Positions 18,647 through 25,452 of a stretch of DNA of 64,000 bases are shown here, in pieces. Within the stretch, counting starts at the first letter, position 1; the number at the start of each line of letters is the position of its first letter. The position numbers were made by a program, and so were the translations under genes. The stretch lies in assembly GCF_900104455.1 (NCBI RefSeq), contig NZ_FNHB01000002.1, positions 124,001 through 188,000 of the forward strand. The letters run 5' to 3'. This stretch comes from Dendrosporobacter quercicolus (GTDB taxonomy: Bacteria; Bacillota; Negativicutes; DSM-1736; Dendrosporobacteraceae). Below the pieces are notes generated by a model. That model ran no database searches and was not told the DNA's origin. It saw nothing but the letters and a program-made list of their open reading frames with translations.

Positions 18647-20055
18647 GGATTATGCTCTTAAGCGGTGAAATTGCGGTGGTATTGCTGGCCGGGCTGCTGC
18701 TGCTCGCTGATTTGCTGCTGCCCCGGACGGCCTCGCGGCGCAGTTTGGGGTATGCCGCCAGCGGGGGCGTGCTGGCGATATTGATGTATAGCTTTACGCA
18801 ATACGGCCCGGCGGCGGCCGTCTATCAGGGGTTGTTTGTGGTGGATAACTTTGCCGTATTTTTCAAACAGCTGTGTTTACTGGCAGTTCTGCTGACGTTA
18901 TTGTTTTCGGTTGATTATGTGGAACGCCTGGACTGCCGGGGTGAATTCTACTCCCTGCTGTTGCTGGCGCTGGCGGGGATGATGGTGATGGCTTCCGCCA
19001 ATGATCTGGTTACGATGTTTCTGGGTTTGGAATTGATGGCCGTTGTTTTTTATATTCTGACCGCCTTTAATTTCAGCAGTGTAAAATCCAGTGAAGCCGG
19101 CGTAAAATACCTGATTTTGGGATCGGCATCCAGCGCTGCTTTATTGTATGGCATCAGTTGGATTTATGGCTTTACCGGCAGTGTCGTGCTGACGGAAATT
19201 GCCGCCCAGGCCGCCGCCAGCCCGGCTGTGCTGCTGGGTAGTGCGCTGTTGCTGACCGGGCTGTGCTTTAAACTGGCAATTGTCCCGTTTCATATGTGGG
19301 CGCCGGATATTTATGAAGGCGCGCCAACGCCGGTAACGGCTATGCTGGCCATGGGTTCAAAAGCGGCCAGTTTGGCCGTATTGCTCCGGATTTTTCTGGT
19401 GGCTTTCGCCGGCTTGCAGGTTTATTGGCTGCCGGTGGCGGCCGTACTGGCTGCGCTTAGTATGATCGGCGGCACAATTGCGGCTATGCGGCAAACGAAC
19501 ATCAAACGGCTGCTGGGTTATTCTTCAGTGGCGCAAGCCGGTTATCTGCTGACCGGGCTGGTGGCCGCCAATGCCGCAGGCGTCAAGGGAATACTGTTTT
19601 ATGCGATGCTGTACGTGTTTGCCAATGTCGGCGTCTTTGCCGTTGTCGTTGCCGTCTGCAATCAACGGGGGGCTGAAGACATTGACGATTTTTCCGGACT
19701 GGCCCGGCGGGCGCCGTTTTTGGCTCTGACCATGACGGTGGCATTGTTGTCAATGGCCGGTATTCCGCCAATGGCCGGCTTTGCCGGTAAGTTCTATATT
19801 TTTATGGCGGCTATGGAACAAGGTTATTGGGAATTGGCAGCGCTGGGCTTTGGTATGTCGATGATTTCCGTATATTACTATTTGCTGGTGGTGAGAGCGA
19901 TGTATATGAATCCGCCCAGGCAGCAACAACGGCTAATGGTCAGCGGTTCCCTGCAGTTAGCGGCTGTGGTCAGTGTCGTTGCGACTTTGTTTATCGGTAT
20001 TTATCCCGCTCCTTTGGCGGCTTTGGCCCATATTGCCGCTCAGGCTTTATGGTAA
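18643..20055 (+). CDS. nuoN: Complex I antiporter-like subunit N
   Basis: Third proton-pumping subunit, 470 aa. Family motifs: FLGLELMAVVFYILTAF, FKLAIVPFHMWAPDIYEGAP and YSSVAQAGYLLTG. Last gene of the operon, followed by a terminator. The operon order A-B-C-D-H-I-J-K-L-M-N matches the eleven-subunit complexes that lack the NADH dehydrogenase module. Confidence 0.95.
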   Translation: MRIMLLSGEIAVVLLAGLLLLADLLLPRTASRRSLGYAASGGVLAILMYSFTQYGPAAAVYQGLFVVDNFAVFFKQLCLLAVLLTLLFSVDYVERLDCRGEFYSLLLLALAGMMVMASANDLVTMFLGLELMAVVFYILTAFNFSSVKSSEAGVKYLILGSASSAALLYGISWIYGFTGSVVLTEIAAQAAASPAVLLGSALLLTGLCFKLAIVPFHMWAPDIYEGAPTPVTAMLAMGSKAASLAVLLRIFLVAFAGLQVYWLPVAAVLAALSMIGGTIAAMRQTNIKRLLGYSSVAQAGYLLTGLVAANAAGVKGILFYAMLYVFANVGVFAVVVAVCNQRGAEDIDDFSGLARRAPFLALTMTVALLSMAGIPPMAGFAGKFYIFMAAMEQGYWELAALGFGMSMISVYYYLLVVRAMYMNPPRQQQRLMVSGSLQLAAVVSVVATLFIGIYPAPLAALAHIAAQALW

Positions 20056-20079
20056 TCAAAGAAAATACAGGCAGGCGCG

Positions 20080-20129
20080 AAAGGGCTGTCACCAGGCAAT
20101 GTTTATTGCTCAGGCGGCAGCCTTTTTGT
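20080..20129 (+). terminator. Terminator of the nuo operon
   Basis: A long imperfect stem (AAAGGGCTG..GGCAAT / ATTGC..GGCAGCCTTT) followed by TTTTT. Confidence 0.75.
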
Positions 20130-20226
20130 TTGCTGGGCATTTTTCTTTACAGCGTCAGCTTTGTCATTGTCTCATTTGCCGGTTAAGCCGAATAACATAT
20201 TAAAAAGGAATGCAGGGGGAAAGCGT

Positions 20227-20532
20227 ATGTATATTAAGCAGGATAAATTAGTACGTGTGTTTGCCGTTAAGATGCGATTGGCTGATCCGCAGGATACAGA
20301 GGACGCATTGGCTGCCGTACAAAGTAATTTGACGGAACTGGCTGCCGGGATTGAGATAGAATCGCCATTGGTTACTTATGACCGGGAGCAGGAGGCCAAT
20401 ACCAATGTTATTTTGAACTTTTTCCTGCATTTGACCAACCCCGCCGCACCGGACAGAATAAGATTAAGTGCAGTAACGGACGCACTGGCGGACAGCGCCG
20501 AATTCACCTTAATCAGCGTGAAGATTGACTAG
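20227..20532 (+). CDS. Small hypothetical protein
   Basis: A 101-aa soluble protein, not recognised. Mixed alpha/beta composition; begins MYIKQDKLVRVFAVKM and has no Cys or membrane span. The ATG at 20227 has an AGGGGGA 7 nt upstream. The frame is open 22 codons further but without a ribosome site. The stop codon TAG lies inside dispersed repeat copy B, so the C-terminus may have been trimmed or changed by insertion of that repeat. Confidence 0.65.
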   Translation: MYIKQDKLVRVFAVKMRLADPQDTEDALAAVQSNLTELAAGIEIESPLVTYDREQEANTNVILNFFLHLTNPAAPDRIRLSAVTDALADSAEFTLISVKID

Positions 20533-20694
20533 TGTTTTGGCAAAGTTGTGAATTAGGATTTAGACAGTGTAGCTTTTTTTGCAATGCAGGGCGGAGGAAG
20601 GCGGCATACCGGGAGTATACTGACCGACGACAACGAAGGCTTGCGGAAAATAGACCGTCAGTATTCACTGAATCAGGGCTGACAAGGTACTAGT
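20528..20694 (+). repeat. CTAG-ended dispersed repeat, copy B
   Basis: 167 nt bounded by ACTAGT at both ends. Imperfect terminal inverted repeats: ACTAGTGTTTTGGCA at the left, and ACTAGTACCTTGTCA read from the right. The interior carries TTTTTTTGC, then GGGCGGAGGAAGGCGGCAT. Its first 53 nt match copy A. A further partial end (AGTACCTTGCGTCC) follows at about 20697-20710. Confidence 0.75.
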
Positions 20695-20740
20695 ACAGTA
20701 CCTTGCGTCCAAGATTTAAGTGGCAAACAGCCGCCGGTTT

Positions 20741-20750
20741 ATGCTATAAT
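20741..20750 (+). promoter_or_regulatory. Extended -10 promoter element
   Basis: TGCTATAAT (20742-20750) is a perfect extended -10 with only a weak -35 (TGGCAA, 18 nt upstream). It precedes the small gene at 20779. Confidence 0.5.
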
Positions 20751-20778
20751 TAGTATAAAGAAAGGGGCCGTGTTTACT

Positions 20779-21015
20779 ATGAAGAGGGCAACCTTTATCC
20801 GCATCTTAGCTGCAATCAAGTTGGTTTCCAATAACGTAAGCGTTGTCGAGAACTTTAATAATAAAGCGCTGGTGACGATGAAAGTGCCGGAGATTGTCGG
20901 TGAATCGCCAAAGCAGTTCCGGTCTTTTCACAAGCTCCTTTCTTATTCTTCCTATTACAGTATAAAGCCGGACAATAACGGGCTGCTGCTAACCTTAGAA
21001 TATGAGTGGCAATGA
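20779..21015 (+). CDS. Small hypothetical protein between two repeats
   Basis: A 78-aa basic protein, not recognised. It starts MKRATFIRILAAIKL and has no membrane span. AAAGGGG lies 11 nt before the ATG. A GTG three codons earlier is too close to that site. It has its own extended -10 promoter. Repeat copies B and C flank it immediately on both sides, so the gene and repeats together resemble a small insertion cassette (inference). Confidence 0.6.
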   Translation: MKRATFIRILAAIKLVSNNVSVVENFNNKALVTMKVPEIVGESPKQFRSFHKLLSYSSYYSIKPDNNGLLLTLEYEWQ

Positions 21016-21105
21016 ACTAGTACCTTGCGATGCGCGGCTTCTCCGCTCGCAGGGCAAAAAAATTTCGCATTTTAATCTCAAAATTTAAGTGACGCAAGGT
21101 ACCAG
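21016..21105 (-). repeat. CTAG-ended dispersed repeat, copy C
   Basis: 90 nt. The ends are ACTAGTACCTTGCG at the left and, read from the right, CTGGTACCTTGCG. On the minus strand the interior reads CTTAAATTTTGAGATTA, AATGCGAAA, a T run, then GCCCTGCGAGCGGAGAAG. This matches the left part of copy D almost base for base. Confidence 0.78.
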
Positions 21106-21126
21106 GGTCTTTGCTCTGCTTTATTA

Positions 21127-21160
21127 GAAAACCTCTTAGGAGTGGACCTAAGAGGTTTTC
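21127..21160. terminator. Bidirectional hairpin terminator
   Basis: GAAAACCTCTTAGG / CCTAAGAGGTTTTC perfect 14-bp stem, A-rich on one flank and T-rich on the other. Serves the YmaF-like gene on the minus strand and possibly the upstream plus-strand gene. Confidence 0.75.
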
Positions 21161-21206
21161 CGCAGTTTGAGCCTTTACTACGCAGCTTGCAGTGCTACCG
21201 GTAGTA

Positions 21207-21587
21207 CTAACAATCTTCAGCATCATTGGTGATGGATGCTGTGATATTGTCAAAGCAATGCCGGTGTCCCAGGTCGTAACTTGTTTCTCCGTCAAAATAA
21301 TGGGTATGCTCATCGCCTGGTACTTCAATGGCCGCTCCGGTTGTTACATCAACCATATGCCAGTGACCGTCATCATCTTTGGGGTCATAGGAGGTTCTGA
21401 CGTATATTCTGTGTACGTGGCTGTCACCAGTTTCAATGGCCGGGCTGGTTGTGCCGACAATGATGTGCTGGTGGCTTCTGGCTATGTCCGTCGGGGCTAA
21501 AAACGTATGGTTATGGTTTCGGCTGTCCCGCTGCGGCGTAGTATTGCTGGCGCCTTTTTTCTTTTTACGATCTTCTTCAATGCTCAT
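21207..21587 (-). CDS. YmaF-family protein with six HxH repeats
   Basis: A 126-aa soluble protein resembling the YmaF family. After a basic N-terminus (EEDRKKKKGASN), six segments of similar form, each about 16-20 residues, carry an HxH core: HNH, HQH, HVH, HWH, HTH and HRH, mostly preceded by S/D/G and followed by a hydrophobic residue. The regular spacing implies a repeated beta hairpin that could bind metal (inference). No function is established that I know of. It ends DAEDC. Monocistronic; terminator at 21127-21160. Confidence 0.75.
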   Translation of the reverse strand: MSIEEDRKKKKGASNTTPQRDSRNHNHTFLAPTDIARSHQHIIVGTTSPAIETGDSHVHRIYVRTSYDPKDDDGHWHMVDVTTGAAIEVPGDEHTHYFDGETSYDLGHRHCFDNITASITNDAEDC

Positions 21588-21768
21588 CTAATCACCATCC
21601 TCGTTACATAATATTCATTATTTAAAGGAAGTGTGATACAGTAAAAGCAGGCTTTTATGATAATTGTTCAGTTCGGGAATGAAGGAAACAGGTAAATTTT
21701 GGCATAAGCAGGAAATTTGGATTTGCAACGAGAAAAGGGAAAAAAAGGGAATTGGCAGGTGGGCGTAA

Positions 21769-22083
21769 ATGGATAAAAAAAATATCAGTCATGCATTTAG
21801 TACGTTTATTGAGGAAGCTCCCGGGCATTCTCAGGCCTGGCTGGGGGCTGTCCGGCAATTGGATGCAGCCGGCGCATTAGAGCAGAAGACGGCCGAACTG
21901 GCCTATCTGGCTGTTTTGGCTGCAATGCGGCTGGAGGGAGGAATTTCCTTTCATGTTAAGCAGGCCAAAGCATTAGGGGCAAGCCGGGAAGAAATTATTA
22001 GTGCGATTTTGGTTGGCCTGCCTGCCGCCGGCAATACAGTTATTCAGTCTTTGCCAATAGCCCTGGCGGCATTTGACGATTGA
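21769..22083 (+). CDS. Carboxymuconolactone decarboxylase-like protein without the Cys pair
   Basis: A 104-aa helical AhpD/CMD-fold protein. The core reads LAAMRLEGGISFHVKQAKAL, then GASREEI. Redox-active relatives have CxxC three residues before the His. Here those places are Leu and Gly, so a peroxidase role is unlikely. The ATG at 21769 is the first in frame. The next gene begins 60 nt downstream and is probably co-transcribed. Confidence 0.82.
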   Translation: MDKKNISHAFSTFIEEAPGHSQAWLGAVRQLDAAGALEQKTAELAYLAVLAAMRLEGGISFHVKQAKALGASREEIISAILVGLPAAGNTVIQSLPIALAAFDD

Positions 22084-22142
22084 CTAGGCAGGAAGTGGAA
22101 GCCATCTGGAAACTGAATTTTGTCCTTAAGGAGGGTGTTAGC

Positions 22143-22418
22143 ATGGTAATGGTTGACAATGTCAGTGTTGAACTGCCTGAATGTGTTTCCCGGGAGGAAG
22201 CGGAGGTATATGTAAAGGAAGAACTGGCGCTATGGAAAGCCAAAGGTAAAGTTTTAGGTCAGGTCAATATTCAGCTTGAAGGTGACGAGGTGGTTATCCG
22301 GGCCGTTGAAAAATCACCGATTAAGCGTATCCGGCGGATTACCGGTTATTTGAGTGAGCAGCACAATTTTAATGACGCGAAAAGGTCTGAGCTAAAGGAA
22401 AGAATTGTACATGCTTAA
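22143..22418 (+). CDS. Stand-alone NrdD C-terminal-like protein
   Basis: A 91-aa protein. The C-terminal 30 residues (KRIRRITGYL, then NFNDAKRSELKERI) resemble the end of the anaerobic ribonucleotide reductase NrdD, including an RxxGY glycyl-radical-like motif, but the zinc site and catalytic barrel are missing. Such short proteins are often labelled as anaerobic reductases although they cannot be complete enzymes. A spare-part or regulatory role is inference. The ATG at 22143 follows AAGGAGGG by 7 nt. The frame is open upstream to 22080 without such a site. Confidence 0.72.
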   Translation: MVMVDNVSVELPECVSREEAEVYVKEELALWKAKGKVLGQVNIQLEGDEVVIRAVEKSPIKRIRRITGYLSEQHNFNDAKRSELKERIVHA

Positions 22419-22555
22419 GGCTTAACACCAAAACAGAAACGGATGATGAGAGGATGTAGCGCTTTAACGTCCGCTGGCGGAAGCAGGGGCGTGTCGTCGA
22501 TAAAAAGCGAAGCTATATTCCTTTTCCTTTTCAGTAGCAAAAGAATCAAACCGAT

Positions 22556-22565
22556 CATAGAATAT
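22556..22565 (+). promoter_or_regulatory. Sigma-K-like -10 element (first tiny gene)
   Basis: CATAGAATAT fits the sporulation sigma-K -10 form CATAnnnTA. It lies about 50 nt before the first tiny gene, the same place as in the second copy. Confidence 0.45.
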
Positions 22566-22614
22566 CCTAGGTTACACAGATAACCGGAAACATGATAAAA
22601 AAGGAGGAGTTTCT

Positions 22615-22731
22615 ATGGGATTCGGTGGATTTGGAAATCATGGTGGACATAATGGCAGTGGGATTATAATCATTATCATAATTCTCCTGCTGTTCTTCTT
22701 TTGCTGTGACGATGATACTTCAACCTGCTGA
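22615..22731 (+). CDS. Tiny Gly/Ile/Cys/Asp membrane protein, copy 1
   Basis: 38 aa. Layout: Gly/His-rich start (MGFGGFGNHGGHNGSG), seven Ile, three Leu, three Phe, then CCDDD and a Cys end. One membrane span with a Cys/Asp-rich tail. AAGGAGGAG 5-6 nt upstream and a terminator right behind make a complete transcription unit. The style recalls the tiny YjcZ-type sporulation proteins. Its paralogue lies 171 nt downstream. Function unknown; spore envelope is a guess from style and promoter. Confidence 0.7.
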   Translation: MGFGGFGNHGGHNGSGIIIIIIILLLFFFCCDDDTSTC

Positions 22732-22755
22732 CAACTACATATTGCCCGCCCTGGA

Positions 22756-22790
22756 CAAAAACACCGCTGTTCTGCAGTGGTGTTTTGTTT
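22756..22790 (+). terminator. Terminator of tiny gene 1
   Basis: AAAACACCGCTG / CAGTGGTGTTTT stem followed by GTTT. Confidence 0.75.
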
Positions 22791-22844
22791 ATCCGTCAAT
22801 CGGGAAAATTCGCAGTTGACAAGTGTCACTGCTCCGGCCTGCTA

Positions 22845-22854
22845 CATAGGATAT
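22845..22854 (+). promoter_or_regulatory. Sigma-K-like -10 element (second tiny gene)
   Basis: CATAGGATAT fits CATAnnnTA, with an AC dinucleotide about 16 nt upstream as in sigma-K promoters. About 50 nt before the second tiny gene. A TTGACA at 22816-22821 has no properly spaced -10. Confidence 0.45.
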
Positions 22855-22902
22855 ATAGCAAAGTTCAAATTTACTAAATGGATTAAATAAGGAGGAATTC
22901 TT

Positions 22903-23013
22903 ATGGGTTTTGGCGGTTATGGCGGTCGCGACAGTTGGGTGTGGATTATCATTATCATCATCATTTTACTGTTTTGCTTCTGCGGCGATGATAATGATAC
23001 CTGCGCTTTCTAG
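22903..23013 (+). CDS. Tiny Gly/Ile/Cys/Asp membrane protein, copy 2
   Basis: 36 aa: MGFGGYGGRDSWVW, seven Ile, LLFCFC, then GDDNDTCAF. Same plan as copy 1 (Gly start, poly-Ile membrane span, Cys-Asp tail) with divergent codons, so an old duplication rather than a recent one. AAGGAGG about 8 nt upstream; own terminator. Confidence 0.7.
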   Translation: MGFGGYGGRDSWVWIIIIIIILLFCFCGDDNDTCAF

Positions 23014-23050
23014 ACTTACTTAAACTGGTTCATTGGCATTACCCCAAATG

Positions 23051-23078
23051 ACTGCTGCCTTATGGCAGCAGTTTTATT
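23051..23078 (+). terminator. Terminator of tiny gene 2
   Basis: ACTGCTGCC / GGCAGCAGT stem followed by TTTATTT. Confidence 0.78.
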
Positions 23079-23168
23079 TGTAGTTCGGAAAGCCTTACCC
23101 GGCAGGGAATACTTCTTACTTAGTCGAAAAATGAGTAAAATTATAATTTAAAGCTGGGGGATTGCTGT

Positions 23169-25394
23169 ATGAAGCCAGACAGGTCAAGTGCGGTGAGAAT
23201 TGCAGCCGCCTATGCCGTTGCCGGTGCGCTCTGGATCGTCGTATCCGACTTTATGGTTGGCTATTTTGTGAGCGACCGGATTTTGCGTAATCAGCTTGAG
23301 GTGGTGAAAGGCTGGCTGTTTATTGCAATTACTGCCGCCGTATTATTTCGACTGGTAAGCCTAAACGTTCAGGCGCTGGCGGCGCGGGAGGAGAGCCTGC
23401 GTAAGCAGAATGAGGAAATTGCCGCTACCTCTGAAGAATTGTATGCAGCCGAAGAGGAGTTAAGACATCAGTTTGATGAATTATTGTGCCGGGAAACAAT
23501 TATTAACCGCCGCAACGAGTGTCTGGCTGCTTTGCACGAAGCCGCACTGACAATGATGCAGGCGCGGGCGGTGGATACTTTGCTGCAGACGGTGGTAGCC
23601 AAGATGATGGCAATCAGCGGCGCCCAGTTTGGCCATATATACCTGCTGGATGAGACCGGCCGGTTTATGCAACCCCGGGTAGTGGCCGGTTTTCCCCCCG
23701 AATGGGTGCAGCAGACGGTTTGCAGGGGGGAAGGCCTGATTGGGCGGGTGTGGGCTGAAGGCGATATTGTTTTCATCCCAAACTATCAACAATGGACAGG
23801 GCGGCTCCAAGGGCAGGCCTATGAACGGCTGAAGTCCGGTATCGGCGTACCGTTAAAAACGGGCGGCAAAGTTGCCGGGATTTTCAGTATGAACTATACC
23901 ACAGAGCATACTGTGGACGAGGAAGAACGGCAGATGCTGGTCAGCTTTGCCGAACTGGCTTCTATTGCGCTGGAAAACGCCCGTTTACATGAGGCGCTGA
24001 GCAACAGCCAGTGCAGAAGTCAGGCAATAATCGACGCTTTGCCGGATTTACTCTTGCGGTTTGACCGACAGGGCAATTTACTGGAGCTTAATCCCGGCAG
24101 TGATTTCGCCGTACCGTTATTTGATTTTACTGACAAAATCGGACGAAATTTGGCTGAACTTCTGCCTGCCGATAAAGCGCTGCAATATCAGGAAAATCTG
24201 GAGCAGGCTTTTGGCACCCAAAAAACGCAGTATTTTGAATATGATATTGAGATTAACGGAAAAATCCAGTGGCGGGAGGCCAGAATTATGGTATGCGGCG
24301 CAACCGATGCCGTGGCCGTCATCAGAGATATCACCGGGCGGGTGGAATTAAAGAATAAGCTTAAATACCTGGGCTTACATGACCGGATTACCGGCTTATT
24401 TAATCGCGCCAGCTTTGAGGACAAGCTTGATCAGCTGAATGATAACCGCCGTTTTCCGGCCGGAATTATTGTTTGTGATATAGACGGACTAAAGTTGATC
24501 AATGACACTCTGGGGCATCAGGCCGGTGATCGGCTGCTGCTGAATGCGGCCAGGCTTATTCAGGGGGGATTTGGCCCGCAGGAGCTGGTGGCCCGGGTAG
24601 GCGGCGACGAGTTTGCTGTTATTGTGTTTGACCGGGATGAGCAGGCTCTGGAGAAAACTTGTCACGATCTCCGGTCCAGGGTAAAACAATTCCGGGAGGC
24701 CAACACGCAGATTCCCATCAGCATTTCGATCGGGCTGGGTATCCGGTCAAGTCCGGAGCAGAATATGCGTGAAGTATTCAAGGCGGCTGACGACAACATG
24801 TACCGGGAGAAACTGCATAGCAGTCATAGTACCCGCAGCGCTATTGTCCAAACACTGGCCAAGGCCATGGAAGTACGGGATTTTATTACCGATGGCCATG
24901 CTGACCGCCTGCAGCAGGTTGTGGTCGATCTGGCCCTGGCGATTGGCGTTGCGGAAAGCAAAGTATCTGATCTAAGACTGCTGGCCCGTTTTCATGATAT
25001 TGGCAAAGTCGGTATTCCTGACCATATTTTATTTAAGCCCGGCCGGTTGACTGACGAAGAATTTGAAATTATCAAGCGCCATTGTGAAATCGGCTACCGG
25101 ATTGCCCAGGCGTCGGCCGAACTGGCGCCTATTGCCGACTGGATATTAAAACATCAGGAGTGGTGGAACGGACAGGGATATCCGCTGGGCTTAGAAGGCG
25201 AGAGTATACCTGTTGCCTGCCGGATTCTGGCTATTGCCGATGCCTATGACGCGATGACCAATGACCGGCCTTATCGTCAGGCCCTGTCGCAGGGCGAGGC
25301 CATTGCCGAATTGGAACGGTGCTCCGGCACGCAATTCGATCCGGCGCTGGTTCGGTCCTTCCGGCATATCATTGAGCGGCCGGCAACAAGATAA
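23169..25394 (+). CDS. Membrane GAF/PAS/GGDEF/HD-GYP sensor
   Basis: 741 aa. Two N-terminal membrane spans (about residues 10-32 and 46-66), a short coiled coil (70-115), GAF (about 125-275), PAS (about 280-390), GGDEF (about 395-555) and HD-GYP (about 560-735). The synthase motif is intact (RVGGDEFAVIVF). The hydrolase domain keeps HDIGKVGIPDH, while the GYP signature reads NGQGYPLGLEGE. It may therefore both make and break cyclic di-GMP, with direction set by the sensor domains (inference). Single-gene unit ending in a strong shared terminator. Confidence 0.9.
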   Translation: MKPDRSSAVRIAAAYAVAGALWIVVSDFMVGYFVSDRILRNQLEVVKGWLFIAITAAVLFRLVSLNVQALAAREESLRKQNEEIAATSEELYAAEEELRHQFDELLCRETIINRRNECLAALHEAALTMMQARAVDTLLQTVVAKMMAISGAQFGHIYLLDETGRFMQPRVVAGFPPEWVQQTVCRGEGLIGRVWAEGDIVFIPNYQQWTGRLQGQAYERLKSGIGVPLKTGGKVAGIFSMNYTTEHTVDEEERQMLVSFAELASIALENARLHEALSNSQCRSQAIIDALPDLLLRFDRQGNLLELNPGSDFAVPLFDFTDKIGRNLAELLPADKALQYQENLEQAFGTQKTQYFEYDIEINGKIQWREARIMVCGATDAVAVIRDITGRVELKNKLKYLGLHDRITGLFNRASFEDKLDQLNDNRRFPAGIIVCDIDGLKLINDTLGHQAGDRLLLNAARLIQGGFGPQELVARVGGDEFAVIVFDRDEQALEKTCHDLRSRVKQFREANTQIPISISIGLGIRSSPEQNMREVFKAADDNMYREKLHSSHSTRSAIVQTLAKAMEVRDFITDGHADRLQQVVVDLALAIGVAESKVSDLRLLARFHDIGKVGIPDHILFKPGRLTDEEFEIIKRHCEIGYRIAQASAELAPIADWILKHQEWWNGQGYPLGLEGESIPVACRILAIADAYDAMTNDRPYRQALSQGEAIAELERCSGTQFDPALVRSFRHIIERPATR

Positions 25395-25443
25395 GGCTGT
25401 CTCTCCGCATTTGTTCAAATGACGGAGAGACAGCCTTTTTTTT
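25393..25443. terminator. Bidirectional terminator between sensor and efflux operon
   Basis: AAGGCTGTCTCTCCG / CGGAGAGACAGCCTT 15-bp perfect stem with eight T residues. Also suits the convergent RND operon. Confidence 0.9.
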
Positions 25444-25452
25444 GATGCCGGA

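Noticed and set aside
22816-22854. Vegetative promoter TTGACA before the second tiny gene
   Set aside because: No -10 lies at 16-18 nt; the spacing to TACATA is 21 nt. The CATAnnnTA box is the better reading.
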